Positions 15,258-20,789 of a stretch of DNA of 25,153 bases are shown in pieces. The translations under genes were made by a program, and so were the position numbers. The stretch is taken from IMG/VR virus record IMGVR_UViG_3300044516_000597, positions 1 to 25,153 of that record; one strand, 5' to 3'. Position 1 is the stretch's first letter. The number at the start of each line of letters is the position of its first letter. The stretch comes from a virus. The notes under the pieces are model-generated. The model saw only the letters and a list, made by a program, of their open reading frames with translations. It made no database searches and was not told the DNA's origin.

Positions 15258-15662
15258 CTAATCCTTGATTGTGATTGTCGTGGGTTCGCCTTTGGTCATA
15301 TTATAGAGCGTAGAAGCATTAGAAGGATGGAGCCGAACGCAACCATGAGAAGCAGGACGCCCCAAATTACCTGTATGAGGAGTAGCGTGGATAGCAAATC
15401 CACCAGAAAAGAAAATAGAGTGTGGCATCGGCGCATTGTCATACTTCTTTGAATAGTGCATTAGATGATAAAAATAAGGATGAAAAGTTCCTGTTGGGGT
15501 GTAATAACCCTTTCTAGCAGTAGATACTGGCCACTGCTCGATCAACTCTCCATCTTGGTAAACAGACATAGACTGATGACGTTTAGAAACAACAACATGA
15601 TAATCTGCAAACGCTGAAGTTGAAATGAAAACTGCAGCGAGAACAATCAACAATCTTTTCAT
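15258..15662 (-). CDS. L,D-transpeptidase (YkuD family) with signal peptide
   Basis: 134 residues from the ATG at 15660-15662 (AGGA upstream); a longer frame into the previous gene is not supported. Residues 1-19 are a Sec signal peptide (KRLLIVLAAVFISTSAFA, cleavage after AFA). The catalytic core has GYYTPTGTFHPYF, FAIHATPHTGN (H92), and SHGCVRLHPSNA, with H106, C108 and R110 of the HGCVR motif. L,D-transpeptidases form 3-3 crosslinks or attach proteins to peptidoglycan, and are unusual in phages. The domain is small but intact. It could reinforce the wall, block superinfection, or time lysis. Next gene upstream is a 36-residue peptide and then tRNA-Arg. Confidence 0.9.
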   Translation of the reverse strand: MKRLLIVLAAVFISTSAFADYHVVVSKRHQSMSVYQDGELIEQWPVSTARKGYYTPTGTFHPYFYHLMHYSKKYDNAPMPHSIFFSGGFAIHATPHTGNLGRPASHGCVRLHPSNASTLYNMTKGEPTTITIKD

Positions 15663-15670
15663 AATATATC

Positions 15671-15781
15671 CTAGTGGTTGTGGTTCTGTTTCTTCCAGAT
15701 CCAAGAAGTTAAGCGTAATAGATTTTGGTGAATTGCATTAACGAAAGAACTATTCCAGAACCAGTGATTGTGTCTTGACAT
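15671..15781 (-). CDS. 36-residue His/Asn/Trp-rich small protein
   Basis: A short frame with a good ribosome site (TTAGGAGAACTAA before ATG at 15779-15781) and a stop TAG at 15671-15673, just before the ribosome site of the L,D-transpeptidase. Sequence blocks: MSRHNHWFWNSSFVNAIHQN and LLRLTSWIWKKQNHNH. It is amphipathic with four Trp residues and basic, possibly membrane-associating. It begins 17 bases after the tRNA-Arg 3' end, in a leader that also serves the transpeptidase gene. Not recognised. Confidence rests on the ribosome site and compact packing. Confidence 0.55.
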   Translation of the reverse strand: MSRHNHWFWNSSFVNAIHQNLLRLTSWIWKKQNHNH

Positions 15782-15797
15782 TTAGTTCTCCTAAGGA

Positions 15798-15874
15798 TGG
15801 CGACTCCGGTACGATTCGAACGTACGACCCCAAAATTAGAAGTTTTGTGCTCTATCCAGCTGAGCTACGGAGCC
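15798..15874 (-). tRNA. tRNA-Arg (anticodon UCU)
   Basis: 77 bases including an encoded CCA. Acceptor GGCTCCG/CGGAGTC with one G-T pair and discriminator G; D arm AGCTCAGCTGGATAGAGC; anticodon stem CAAAA/TTTTG with loop CTTCTAA, so the anticodon is TCT. T arm is GTACG-TTCGAAT-CGTAC. It would read AGA/AGG, which are common in this AT-rich phage and rare in many higher-GC hosts. A promoter lies immediately upstream and the preceding gene's terminator overlaps that promoter. Confidence 0.95.
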
Positions 15875-15883
15875 ATTATTAGT

Positions 15884-15912
15884 ATTATAACCCATCATGA
15901 ATGAAAAAGCAA
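15884..15912 (-). promoter_or_regulatory. promoter for tRNA-Arg
   Basis: Minus strand TTGCTT at 15912-15907, 17-base spacer, TATAAT at 15889-15884. Transcription would start near 15877, just before the mature tRNA 5' end (15874). The -35 lies inside the terminator hairpin of the upstream gene. Confidence 0.75.
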
Positions 15913-15933
15913 GTCTTTTGAAAGGAGACTTGC
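15904..15933 (-). terminator. intrinsic terminator after the 63-residue gene
   Basis: Minus strand stem GCAAGTCT (15933-15926), loop of nine, AGACTTGC (15916-15909), then TTTTT. It lies 15 bases after the stop of the gene at 15948-16139 and would also end transcripts coming through the tmRNA. Confidence 0.85.
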
Positions 15934-15947
15934 AGAACCTTTATTAT

Positions 15948-16139
15948 TTATTTCTTATCTACAAATTGTTTATAGGATTCAGCTAATTCGAAAATCTCAT
16001 CTTTTGTAGGAAAAGATGGCACAGCTGTGCTGATCTTTCGTTCATATAATTCAAGATCAGCGTGAAACTTTGCTTCCAAATATTCTCTTGCAGAAATTAG
16101 AAAATTAAATCTAAGTTCGTATGGTGATTGTTTATCCAT
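15948..16139 (-). CDS. small conserved T4-type phage protein, unknown
   Basis: 63 residues from ATG 16137-16139 with AAAGGAG upstream; the upstream in-frame extension runs through the tmRNA gene and is not coding. Sequence: SPYELRFNFLISAREYLEAK, then a variable middle, then PSFPTKDEIFELAESYKQFV. I recognise the pattern (PYELRFN...ARxYLE...FPTxxEIxxLAExxxxFV) as a frequent hypothetical protein in T4-type marine phages. It is fully helical by eye. Placed between tmRNA and tRNA-Arg, with its own terminator. Confidence 0.82.
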   Translation of the reverse strand: MDKQSPYELRFNFLISAREYLEAKFHADLELYERKISTAVPSFPTKDEIFELAESYKQFVDKK

Positions 16140-16159
16140 TTTAATACTCCTTTGTGTGT

Positions 16160-16515
16160 TGTGTGTATGCAACATGCTTCTGTTTCTAGGTGCAGTTGCC
16201 AAACCCAATGGATTATGCCGCTAGAGCATAAACTCCAAATGATGCATCATTATCGTTTGCATCTACGAGTTGCTTTCGAACTCCTTGAACCCTTACTACG
16301 CCCGTCGAATCCCTTTCACCCCCATCAAAGATACACAGTCGCTTCCCTTTTCTACAGACACATGGATTTGCGAAACCCCTCCGTTGTCTGTCTCCCTTCA
16401 ACGGTGCTATCCACTAATCCTGGACACCCTTGAAGCATTGGGCTATGTATCTATGGTGGAGGTGGTGGCATCGAAGCCACGTCCGTAACGTCTATGCTGT
16501 TCCTCTCAACGTTCT
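16160..16515 (-). ncRNA. ssrA: circularly permuted (two-piece) tmRNA
   Basis: Reading the minus strand, the acceptor piece comes first. A T-arm (GTGGC-TTCGAT-GCCAC) and acceptor strand CACCTCC-ACCA end at 16454. After a 130-base intervening segment the coding piece opens at 16323 with GGGGGTG and the hallmark GGGATTCGACGGG. GGGGGTG pairs with CACCTCC over 7 bp and gives G3-U70, the alanine identity pair. A GAGTT/AACTC hairpin (PK1-like) precedes the resume codon GCA at 16258-16260. The tag is ANDNDASFGVYALAA, stop TAA at 16213-16215. TTATGC/GCATAA forms the stem around the stop. CGTAGT of the coding piece can pair with GTTACG of the acceptor piece (helix P2). Only 74 bases separate the tag stop from the next ATG, too little for a one-piece tmRNA. 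Outer ends are approximate. The T loop appears one base short. Confidence 0.9.
16324..16453 (-). other. structured intervening segment of the permuted tmRNA precursor
   Basis: 130 bases between the CCA end (16454) and the coding-piece 5' end (16323). Its ends pair with each other: AGATACA (16452-16446) with TGTATCT (16335-16329), continuing the acceptor stem. Inside are two hairpins: CTTCAA/TTGAAG (16435-16396, with inner GGTG/CACC and TCCA/TGGA) and ACAGACA/TGTCTGT (16391-16354, with inner GGGTTT/AAATCC). It would be removed by RNase P and 3' processing to give two RNA pieces. Confidence 0.7.
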
Positions 16516-16526
16516 AAGCAAATTAT

Positions 16527-16652
16527 TTATTCTGTTGAAATTTGATTTTCAAACTCTTCTATCCAAGGATGAGGAGCTTCTATTTCTTTATCTTTAATGG
16601 CACGGATTTGACGTGCGGTCTCTGGCGAGACATTCGAAGAATTTAGCTTCAT
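16527..16652 (-). CDS. 41-residue frame overlapping the lipoprotein gene (uncertain)
   Basis: ATG at 16650-16652, stop TAA at 16527-16529, in a different frame from the lipoprotein gene and sharing 59 bases with it. Sequence: MKLNSSNVSPETARQIRAIK, then DKEIEAPHPWIEEFENQIST-E. Composition looks like a real protein (charged helix, PHPW). There is no clear ribosome site, so it may be translated by coupling, or be a displaced C-terminus of the lipoprotein after a frameshift. Its stop is close to the presumed tmRNA acceptor-piece start. Confidence 0.4.
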   Translation of the reverse strand: MKLNSSNVSPETARQIRAIKDKEIEAPHPWIEEFENQISTE

Positions 16653-16722
16653 CACTGACATTACAACCAGCGATACTAAAACTAAGAAACACCATTGCTA
16701 TTGCTATGTAAATCTTTTTCAT
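16594..16722 (-). CDS. small lipoprotein
   Basis: 42 residues, ATG at 16720-16722 with CCGGAG eight to nine bases upstream, stop TAA at 16594-16596. MKKIYIAIAMVFLSFSIAGC is a classic lipoprotein signal: Lys-Lys, hydrophobic stretch, lipobox SIAGC with C20 as the modified residue. The mature part is only about 23 residues (NVSDEAKFFECLARDRTSNP-CH) with two further cysteines. It starts inside the 3' end of the 95-residue gene. Size and context resemble outer-membrane spanin subunits (Rz1-type) or small entry-exclusion lipoproteins, but neither is shown. Confidence 0.65.
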   Translation of the reverse strand: MKKIYIAIAMVFLSFSIAGCNVSDEAKFFECLARDRTSNPCH

Positions 16723-16969
16723 TCTTATTCTCCGGATTATATTCGTGCTTTTCTACTTCTTCAATAGCCACAGAAAACCATTCTGTATTACCTTCACGAC
16801 GATACTGAAGATCCTGCATAGGAACCATTACCATCTGTTTAGTTTCCGGATGAACCATCATCTTAGGAAACATAACCATACGAATATCAGTAATTGGCTT
16901 CTTTTTTACCAAGCCACCTGTTGGCAAACCACTAGCAGCAATAGCGCCATCTGGTCCAAGAATACTCAT
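16682..16969 (-). CDS. hypothetical protein, 95 residues
   Basis: Not recognised. Gly-rich N-terminus (MSILGPDGAIAASGLPTGGL), then KKKPITDIRMVMFPKMMVHP and ETKQMVMVPMQDLQYRREGN, a Met-rich beta-like region, then TEWFSVAIEEVEKHEYNPEN and a polar tail. No signal peptide or membrane segment. Its ATG overlaps the stop of the upstream secreted-protein gene as ATGA, indicating coupled translation, and its end contains the lipoprotein start. Probably early, from the operon beginning at the 19.66 kb promoter. Confidence 0.75.
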   Translation of the reverse strand: MSILGPDGAIAASGLPTGGLVKKKPITDIRMVMFPKMMVHPETKQMVMVPMQDLQYRREGNTEWFSVAIEEVEKHEYNPENKNEKDLHSNSNGVS

Positions 16970-17334
16970 GTCTTTTGTCCTTTATACTTGTCAAGCAACT
17001 GAGAAAGAAACTCGATTGCTGAATCATTAAATGTAACGTCATTCAAAATACCAGTAACACAATACTGCTTTGCAGCCATAGCATTACCATCTGTCGCCTT
17101 ATCATACTCGACGATATACATATGACGATCTTTAGTCATCATAACTTCATGCATCTTATTACCAATTACACCGTTGTATAAAGTGACAAGAGCCTTCTCG
17201 TCAATAACCTTCATAAACTCTGCATTGGGATAGCATTTGATAACATCATCCGCCTTTGCCATATTATGCACGGTCATAAAACCAAGCACAAAAAAGAAAA
17301 TGGCGATCAAACATTCTTTAGTTCTGCTCATCAT
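16966..17334 (-). CDS. secreted/periplasmic hypothetical protein
   Basis: 122 residues, AGGAG before ATG at 17332-17334. N-terminal 28 residues are a Sec signal peptide: MSRTKECLIAIFFFVLGFMT then VHNMAKA, likely cleaved before DDVIKC. The mature domain (about 94 residues) has two cysteines (KCYPNAEF and KQYCVTG) that could form a disulfide. Blocks: VTLYNGVIGNKMHEVMMTKD and RHMYIVEYDKATDGNAMAAK. Not recognised. The export signal and the nearby lipoprotein and L,D-transpeptidase suggest a set of envelope-acting proteins. Confidence 0.78.
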   Translation of the reverse strand: MMSRTKECLIAIFFFVLGFMTVHNMAKADDVIKCYPNAEFMKVIDEKALVTLYNGVIGNKMHEVMMTKDRHMYIVEYDKATDGNAMAAKQYCVTGILNDVTFNDSAIEFLSQLLDKYKGQKT

Positions 17335-17506
17335 TATTCACTCCTGATATAGACTTCATCAATTTAATATCATAATCAATCAACCTAGAAAGAGCTTCGA
17401 TGGCATTCTCCTTACTAACTCCTCCAGCAATCTTATCTCTAGACCACATAACATACTTGATTAGCATATTAACGTCAAGTGCATTTTGATCCTTCAACTC
17501 ATTCAT
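17318..17506 (-). CDS. hypothetical protein, 62 residues
   Basis: Not recognised. Helical: MNELKDQNALDVNMLIKYVM, WSRDKIAGGVSKENAIEALS, RLIDYDIKLMKSISGVNNDE. GAGGGT lies upstream of ATG at 17504-17506, and the ATGA overlaps the stop of the 377-residue gene. Its 3' end overlaps the next gene start by 17 bases. No membrane segment or motif was seen. Confidence 0.75.
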   Translation of the reverse strand: MNELKDQNALDVNMLIKYVMWSRDKIAGGVSKENAIEALSRLIDYDIKLMKSISGVNNDEQN

Positions 17507-18636
17507 GATATAACCCTCAATAGAATTGTGTTTTCGTTGATACGATACGCAAGAGGCTTCTCCGTCTTGATCTCATCAAAGACTTTTCGTAGGACAAGTT
17601 TGCCACCCTCGAGTATGCGCTTGAGAAACTCATTTGGATCTTTCCGTCCCACAGACCTGGTAATAGAGTTATTCTCACAATAGTTCGTAATGCTAGTGCC
17701 CTTGACCTGGAGCCCACCACGATCAATCGCTGTAAGCCTCGTAATCGTCTTATACTTTGTATTGAAAGTCCAGAGTTCCATTGCGCCGATGATCTTCTCT
17801 GGAGATACCGAAGCAATCTTGTAAGTTGCATCTTCCTTCTGGTACTTGAGATTTTTGATTTTCTTTTCGACCGACACTGTTCTTGGCTTGCGAGCCTTTT
17901 TAACTTTCTTTGTGTTCGAAGAGTATCTCTCCGCATCCTCGATAAGCGTGTTGTAGAAAGAAACCAAATTTTTGAGATCGGCTTTTTTGAGGTGGCGATA
18001 TCCCTCTTTGAGTTGTTCATCTTTACCCTCATATGCCTCAAGCAATTCATCTAATACTGGGGTAAATTTAGAGATGATAGAAGTAGCGTAAGCGGCAGGA
18101 ATGTTATTCGACTGCAGCCATTCATACATAGAAAACTCTACTTTGTCGTAGATGTAATCGTCTATCATACCCTCAATTTCGCCAAGAATGTCATGGGCAC
18201 GCTCACGCATGCGGTCTTGAATGGAAACTACTGGCTTACTATCTTCTTCCTTGGGCTCCTGAATATATTTATATGTTTCCTTGATACGATCATTTATATA
18301 ATCTTGTGTATCAGTAGGTAACGTAAACCCTCTAGATAGGAGACGACAAACCCAAGCAACAGTAGTAGGTATAAGACTATCAGGAACAGATTTGATTTTC
18401 TTGGCGTCATTAACACGTCCCAAATTTTTAAGATACGTAACAATATACTCTTTGGCTTCTGAATTGGAACACATGGCGTTATACCAATTCAGTGCATTGA
18501 TGTAATCCATATTTGTAAGAGGCTTTGTGTAGATAGGCTCGTCGCCCATATACTTCTTATTAACAAGATAAGCCTCCGATTTCGTTACACGAGTAATCTT
18601 CGGTTTACGTTTGATAAGAGCAGGACGACGAGCCAT
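17503..18636 (-). CDS. conserved phage protein, 377 residues, unknown
   Basis: Excellent ribosome site (GGAGGATATA) before ATG 18634-18636. Basic start (ARRPALIKRKPKITRVTKSE). 30-120: helices including NALNWYNAMCSNSEAKEYIV and PDSLIPTTVAWVCRLLSRGF. 130-230: acidic helical region, then a Lys-rich linker (NTKKVKKARKPRTVSVEKKI). The C-terminal domain (about 255-377) has YKIASVSPEKIIGAMELWTF, NTKYKTITRLTAIDRGGLQV and PNEFLKRILEGGKLVLRKVF. I believe related proteins occur in T4-type marine phages near DUF932 genes, but no function is known. It follows the DUF932 gene by 12 bases, so they are co-expressed. Confidence 0.85.
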   Translation of the reverse strand: MARRPALIKRKPKITRVTKSEAYLVNKKYMGDEPIYTKPLTNMDYINALNWYNAMCSNSEAKEYIVTYLKNLGRVNDAKKIKSVPDSLIPTTVAWVCRLLSRGFTLPTDTQDYINDRIKETYKYIQEPKEEDSKPVVSIQDRMRERAHDILGEIEGMIDDYIYDKVEFSMYEWLQSNNIPAAYATSIISKFTPVLDELLEAYEGKDEQLKEGYRHLKKADLKNLVSFYNTLIEDAERYSSNTKKVKKARKPRTVSVEKKIKNLKYQKEDATYKIASVSPEKIIGAMELWTFNTKYKTITRLTAIDRGGLQVKGTSITNYCENNSITRSVGRKDPNEFLKRILEGGKLVLRKVFDEIKTEKPLAYRINENTILLRVIS

Positions 18637-18648
18637 TATATCCTCCGA

Positions 18649-19626
18649 TTAGGCAGCAGCTGCCATTTCAACAGCGAGTTCCAGAGCCTTAGTCTTAAGA
18701 CCCTTGTTGTAACCATACCAAGCAGACTGCATACGAGTGTCAGCCGAACGACCCATAACATGATCAGTCATAAAGGTAACAGCGTTAAACGGCTGCCACC
18801 AGCTGCCCTGAGCGAATTCGCTACCAGGCTGAGTGTCAAGAATACCAAGAGCAATATTGGCATTCTTCGAACGTTTACCTTCCGCCTTATCTTCCGGAGT
18901 AGCACCAGCCAGCGGGAAGATACGCTCGAAGTATTCAACGATCGACTCGGTCTTGGCCTTCTTAGAACCAAGGAACTGAGCCATCTCCTTATACTTCTGG
19001 AGCTTGTCGGTGGCGATACCAAGCATATCCTTCACGTTAGCAGGATTAAACTGCTTACGGTGAGAAATCTTGACCATACGCTCCACAGACGACGATAGAG
19101 AAAGTGTTAGAGTGTTATTACACACAACACGGATCGGAGTAAAACGAACGTCAGTGCTAAAGCCATACTTGTGGAAATTAGAGAAGAGCAGATAAGAGTC
19201 AATCTGATCTCCCTTAAAGAGTTCGAACGACTCCTTAACCTTGGCCAAACCCCAAACGATCTGACCATTCTTCAGAGATCCAGCAGTATGCATCTCCATA
19301 TCACCAGCCATAACGAATTCGTTGAAGAACTCAAATGCCTCGGCGTTCTGGACAGGGTTCCAGTCGTCCGAAACAACGTCGAGCATCTTCTTATCCTTCA
19401 TACGAATAAGAGCCGACTGCTTTGTTTCGATAACGCTATCCGGATCATTATCGTCGAGAATAGCGAAAGTCGGGAACTTTTTGACTTCCCAATTAAGACC
19501 AGCAGCTTCGAGCATCTGATCGGGCGTCAGATCGGCAGGAACCGAAACACCAAGACCATGCCACGGAACAGAGCCAGCGTAAGCCATCTGAGCCACGCCA
19601 TCAACGAATTCGATCTCATGAGCCAT
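18649..19626 (-). CDS. DUF932 phage/plasmid-type protein
   Basis: 325 residues. Family signature at the N-terminus: MAYAGSVPWHGLGVSVPADL, TPDQMLEAAGLNWEVKK, then IRMKDKKMLDVVSDDWNPVQ and NAEAFEFFNEFV. Central QIVWGLAKVKESFELFKGDQ and FTPIRVVCNNTLTLSLSSS are also typical. C-terminus: GSWWQPFNAVTFMTDHVMGR, SADTRMQSAWYGYNKGLKTK. DUF932 (TIGR03299) proteins occur on phages and conjugative plasmids; biochemical role unknown. AAGGAG upstream of ATG, promoter at 19661-19689. Codon use is richer in G+C than its neighbours, suggesting high expression or separate origin. Confidence 0.92.
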   Translation of the reverse strand: MAHEIEFVDGVAQMAYAGSVPWHGLGVSVPADLTPDQMLEAAGLNWEVKKFPTFAILDDNDPDSVIETKQSALIRMKDKKMLDVVSDDWNPVQNAEAFEFFNEFVMAGDMEMHTAGSLKNGQIVWGLAKVKESFELFKGDQIDSYLLFSNFHKYGFSTDVRFTPIRVVCNNTLTLSLSSSVERMVKISHRKQFNPANVKDMLGIATDKLQKYKEMAQFLGSKKAKTESIVEYFERIFPLAGATPEDKAEGKRSKNANIALGILDTQPGSEFAQGSWWQPFNAVTFMTDHVMGRSADTRMQSAWYGYNKGLKTKALELAVEMAAAA

Positions 19627-19660
19627 ATTACTTCTCCTTCACATCAACCATCATATACAT

Positions 19661-19689
19661 AGTATAGCTCGATATTTTTAAAAAGTCAA
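19661..19689 (-). promoter_or_regulatory. sigma70-type promoter for DUF932 operon
   Basis: Minus strand CGC-TTGACT at 19689-19684, 17-base spacer, TATACT at 19666-19661, initiating near 19654, 28 bases before the DUF932 ATG. The -35 overlaps the last bases of the preceding gene. Confidence 0.85.
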
Positions 19690-19898
19690 GCGATCTTTTT
19701 AGCTTCGAGAGAATCCTGGAAACCTTGATGGAACCCAGCATACCACTCTCGTTCACGATAATGTTCTGACTGCACCAGCCTCTCGTTACTCTGATCTACA
19801 GATAGATAGTTGTAGGGACAGTCCTTTATAGAACCGCCAGAGACATAATGCTCTTTACCTTCGAGAAAAAACTGGTTAGTATACTGCCATTCATTCAT
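19686..19898 (-). CDS. Rmf/CrpP-like small protein
   Basis: 70 residues. Pattern: FFLEGKEHYVSGGSIKDCPY, a 17-residue connector, then YREREWYAGFHQGFQDSLEA. The spacing G-x-x-x-x-x-x-G-x-x-x-x-CPY (27-29) followed by R-x-x-W-x-x-GF-x-x-G (W52, G55, F56) is that of ribosome modulation factor and the related CrpP family. Rmf dimerises and silences ribosomes in stationary phase. Here the protein could modify host translation, but this is based on motif spacing only. Starts 8 bases inside the upstream frame. Confidence 0.75.
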   Translation of the reverse strand: MNEWQYTNQFFLEGKEHYVSGGSIKDCPYNYLSVDQSNERLVQSEHYREREWYAGFHQGFQDSLEAKKIA

Positions 19899-20043
19899 GC
19901 CGTTTATCCTTGACTTGAATCCAACAATTTTTAGGGTCGTTATGACACTGCAATTCCATTATAGTTCTAGAATCTTTCATAACTGGTGTTATATATATTG
20001 CGTCAATATAAGGTATAATTAAGTATACCCATATAAACACCAT
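19891..20043 (-). CDS. small membrane-anchored protein
   Basis: 50 residues from ATG 20041-20043: MVFIWVYLIIPYIDAIYITP then VMKDSRTIMELQCHNDPKNC and WIQVKDKRHE. Residues 2-20 form one hydrophobic segment (signal anchor). The remainder has two cysteines in CHNDPKNC. Ribosome site is poor and longer starts exist upstream (TTG 20196, ATG 20106), so the start is uncertain. Stop overlaps the Rmf-like gene. Function unknown. Confidence 0.5.
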   Translation of the reverse strand: MVFIWVYLIIPYIDAIYITPVMKDSRTIMELQCHNDPKNCWIQVKDKRHE

Positions 20044-20080
20044 TTCGAGAAAGTATCTTTTCTTTTCAGAGATCTTTTGG

Positions 20081-20401
20081 TTATGATTTGAAAGAAAAGT
20101 AAGCATCAACAATCTTTTGAAGAGGACGCTCAAGACCATCATAATGTTCTTTATCCATAATCCCGCAAAGAATATCTTGATAATCGTCTGGCTCAAGAAA
20201 CTGCTTTAGAATATCCTGATATTGTTTGCGAGTTTTTGGTTCTTCGACAGGAATGCCCAGAACGTTAGGAACGTCATATCGCTTCATATCTTCGGCAATA
20301 CCACGAGCAATGACCGTCTTTGCCTTGGCGACAAAGTTCTTCATTGTTTCGACTTCTAACTGTTTCTGGGATTTTGGGAAAGATATAATATCAGCGCTCA
20401 C
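20081..20401 (-). CDS. hypothetical protein, 106 residues
   Basis: Begins with GTG at 20399-20401, preceded by GAGGGA; an ATG at 20342-20344 is the alternative. Sequence: SADIISFPKSQKQLEVETMK, NFVAKAKTVIARGIAEDMKR, YDVPNVLGIPVEEPKTRKQY, then helical QDILKQFLEPDDYQDILCGI. The middle VLGIP-x-E looks like a folded loop between helices. Not recognised. It overlaps the end of the upstream gene by 11 bases. Confidence 0.7.
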   Translation of the reverse strand: MSADIISFPKSQKQLEVETMKNFVAKAKTVIARGIAEDMKRYDVPNVLGIPVEEPKTRKQYQDILKQFLEPDDYQDILCGIMDKEHYDGLERPLQKIVDAYFSFKS

Positions 20402-20624
20402 GACTCATATCCCTCGGTACACATTTGACCTTAACGTAATAATGATCGCCTTCTTTTGGGACAAAGGCAAGTTTGGAAACTCGCTGATAACCCTCTTGAA
20501 AACAACTCATCGGCGTGTTTTGCATTTCGCCCATAACAATTGTCGTGTCTCTGCCGCCTTCTTTACATTCCATAGAAGATAGGAGAGAGTTACAGATAAG
20601 AATAACTGGAACATATTCGATCAT
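20391..20624 (-). CDS. hypothetical protein, 77 residues
   Basis: MIEYVPVILICNSLLSSMEC, KEGGRDTTIVMGEMQNTPMS, CFQEGYQRVSKLAFVPKEGD, HYYVKVKCVPRDMSRER. Hydrophobic N-terminus may be a weak anchor. Four cysteines (C11, C20, C41, C68) echo the Cys-rich 50-residue peptide just upstream. ATG overlaps that gene's TGA (ATGA), and the only ribosome site (AAGG) is too near the ATG for independent initiation, so coupling is likely. Not recognised. Confidence 0.65.
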   Translation of the reverse strand: MIEYVPVILICNSLLSSMECKEGGRDTTIVMGEMQNTPMSCFQEGYQRVSKLAFVPKEGDHYYVKVKCVPRDMSRER

Positions 20625-20773
20625 CCTTGACAGCGTACGCCGAATTTTGCATCAGCGCCCATTACTTTTCCATGAAGAGTGCCAATATGACACGCCTTCG
20701 GCTCAATTTCCACGTGCTGCTCAGTGCAAACACCTGAAACACACATATAAACAATAGCTGCAATCAACTTCAT
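20621..20773 (-). CDS. 50-residue Cys-rich protein with hydrophobic N-terminus
   Basis: Found by reading the sequence: ATG 20771-20773, AAGGA upstream (AAAAGGATATATATT), TGA 20621-20623. Sequence: MKLIAAIVYMCVSGVCTEQH, VEIEPKACHIGTLHGKVMGA, DAKFGVRCQG. Residues 1-16 resemble a short signal peptide; the remaining part has cysteines C16, C28 and C48. Perhaps a periplasmic small protein. Not recognised. Confidence 0.6.
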   Translation of the reverse strand: MKLIAAIVYMCVSGVCTEQHVEIEPKACHIGTLHGKVMGADAKFGVRCQG

Positions 20774-20789
20774 AATATATATCCTTTTA

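Noticed and set aside
16213-16401. 62-codon minus-strand frame ending in ALAA
   Set aside because: Only its last 15 codons are real: they are the tmRNA tag. The rest is RNA structure of the tmRNA precursor.
16324-16453. Possible extra tRNA in the tmRNA intervening segment
   Set aside because: Some elements resemble D and T arms, but no 7-base anticodon loop or matching acceptor strands could be found.
17517-18050. 177-codon frame in another phase of the 377-residue gene
   Set aside because: Arg/Ser/Leu-rich low-complexity shadow; the overlapping gene has a strong ribosome site and normal composition.
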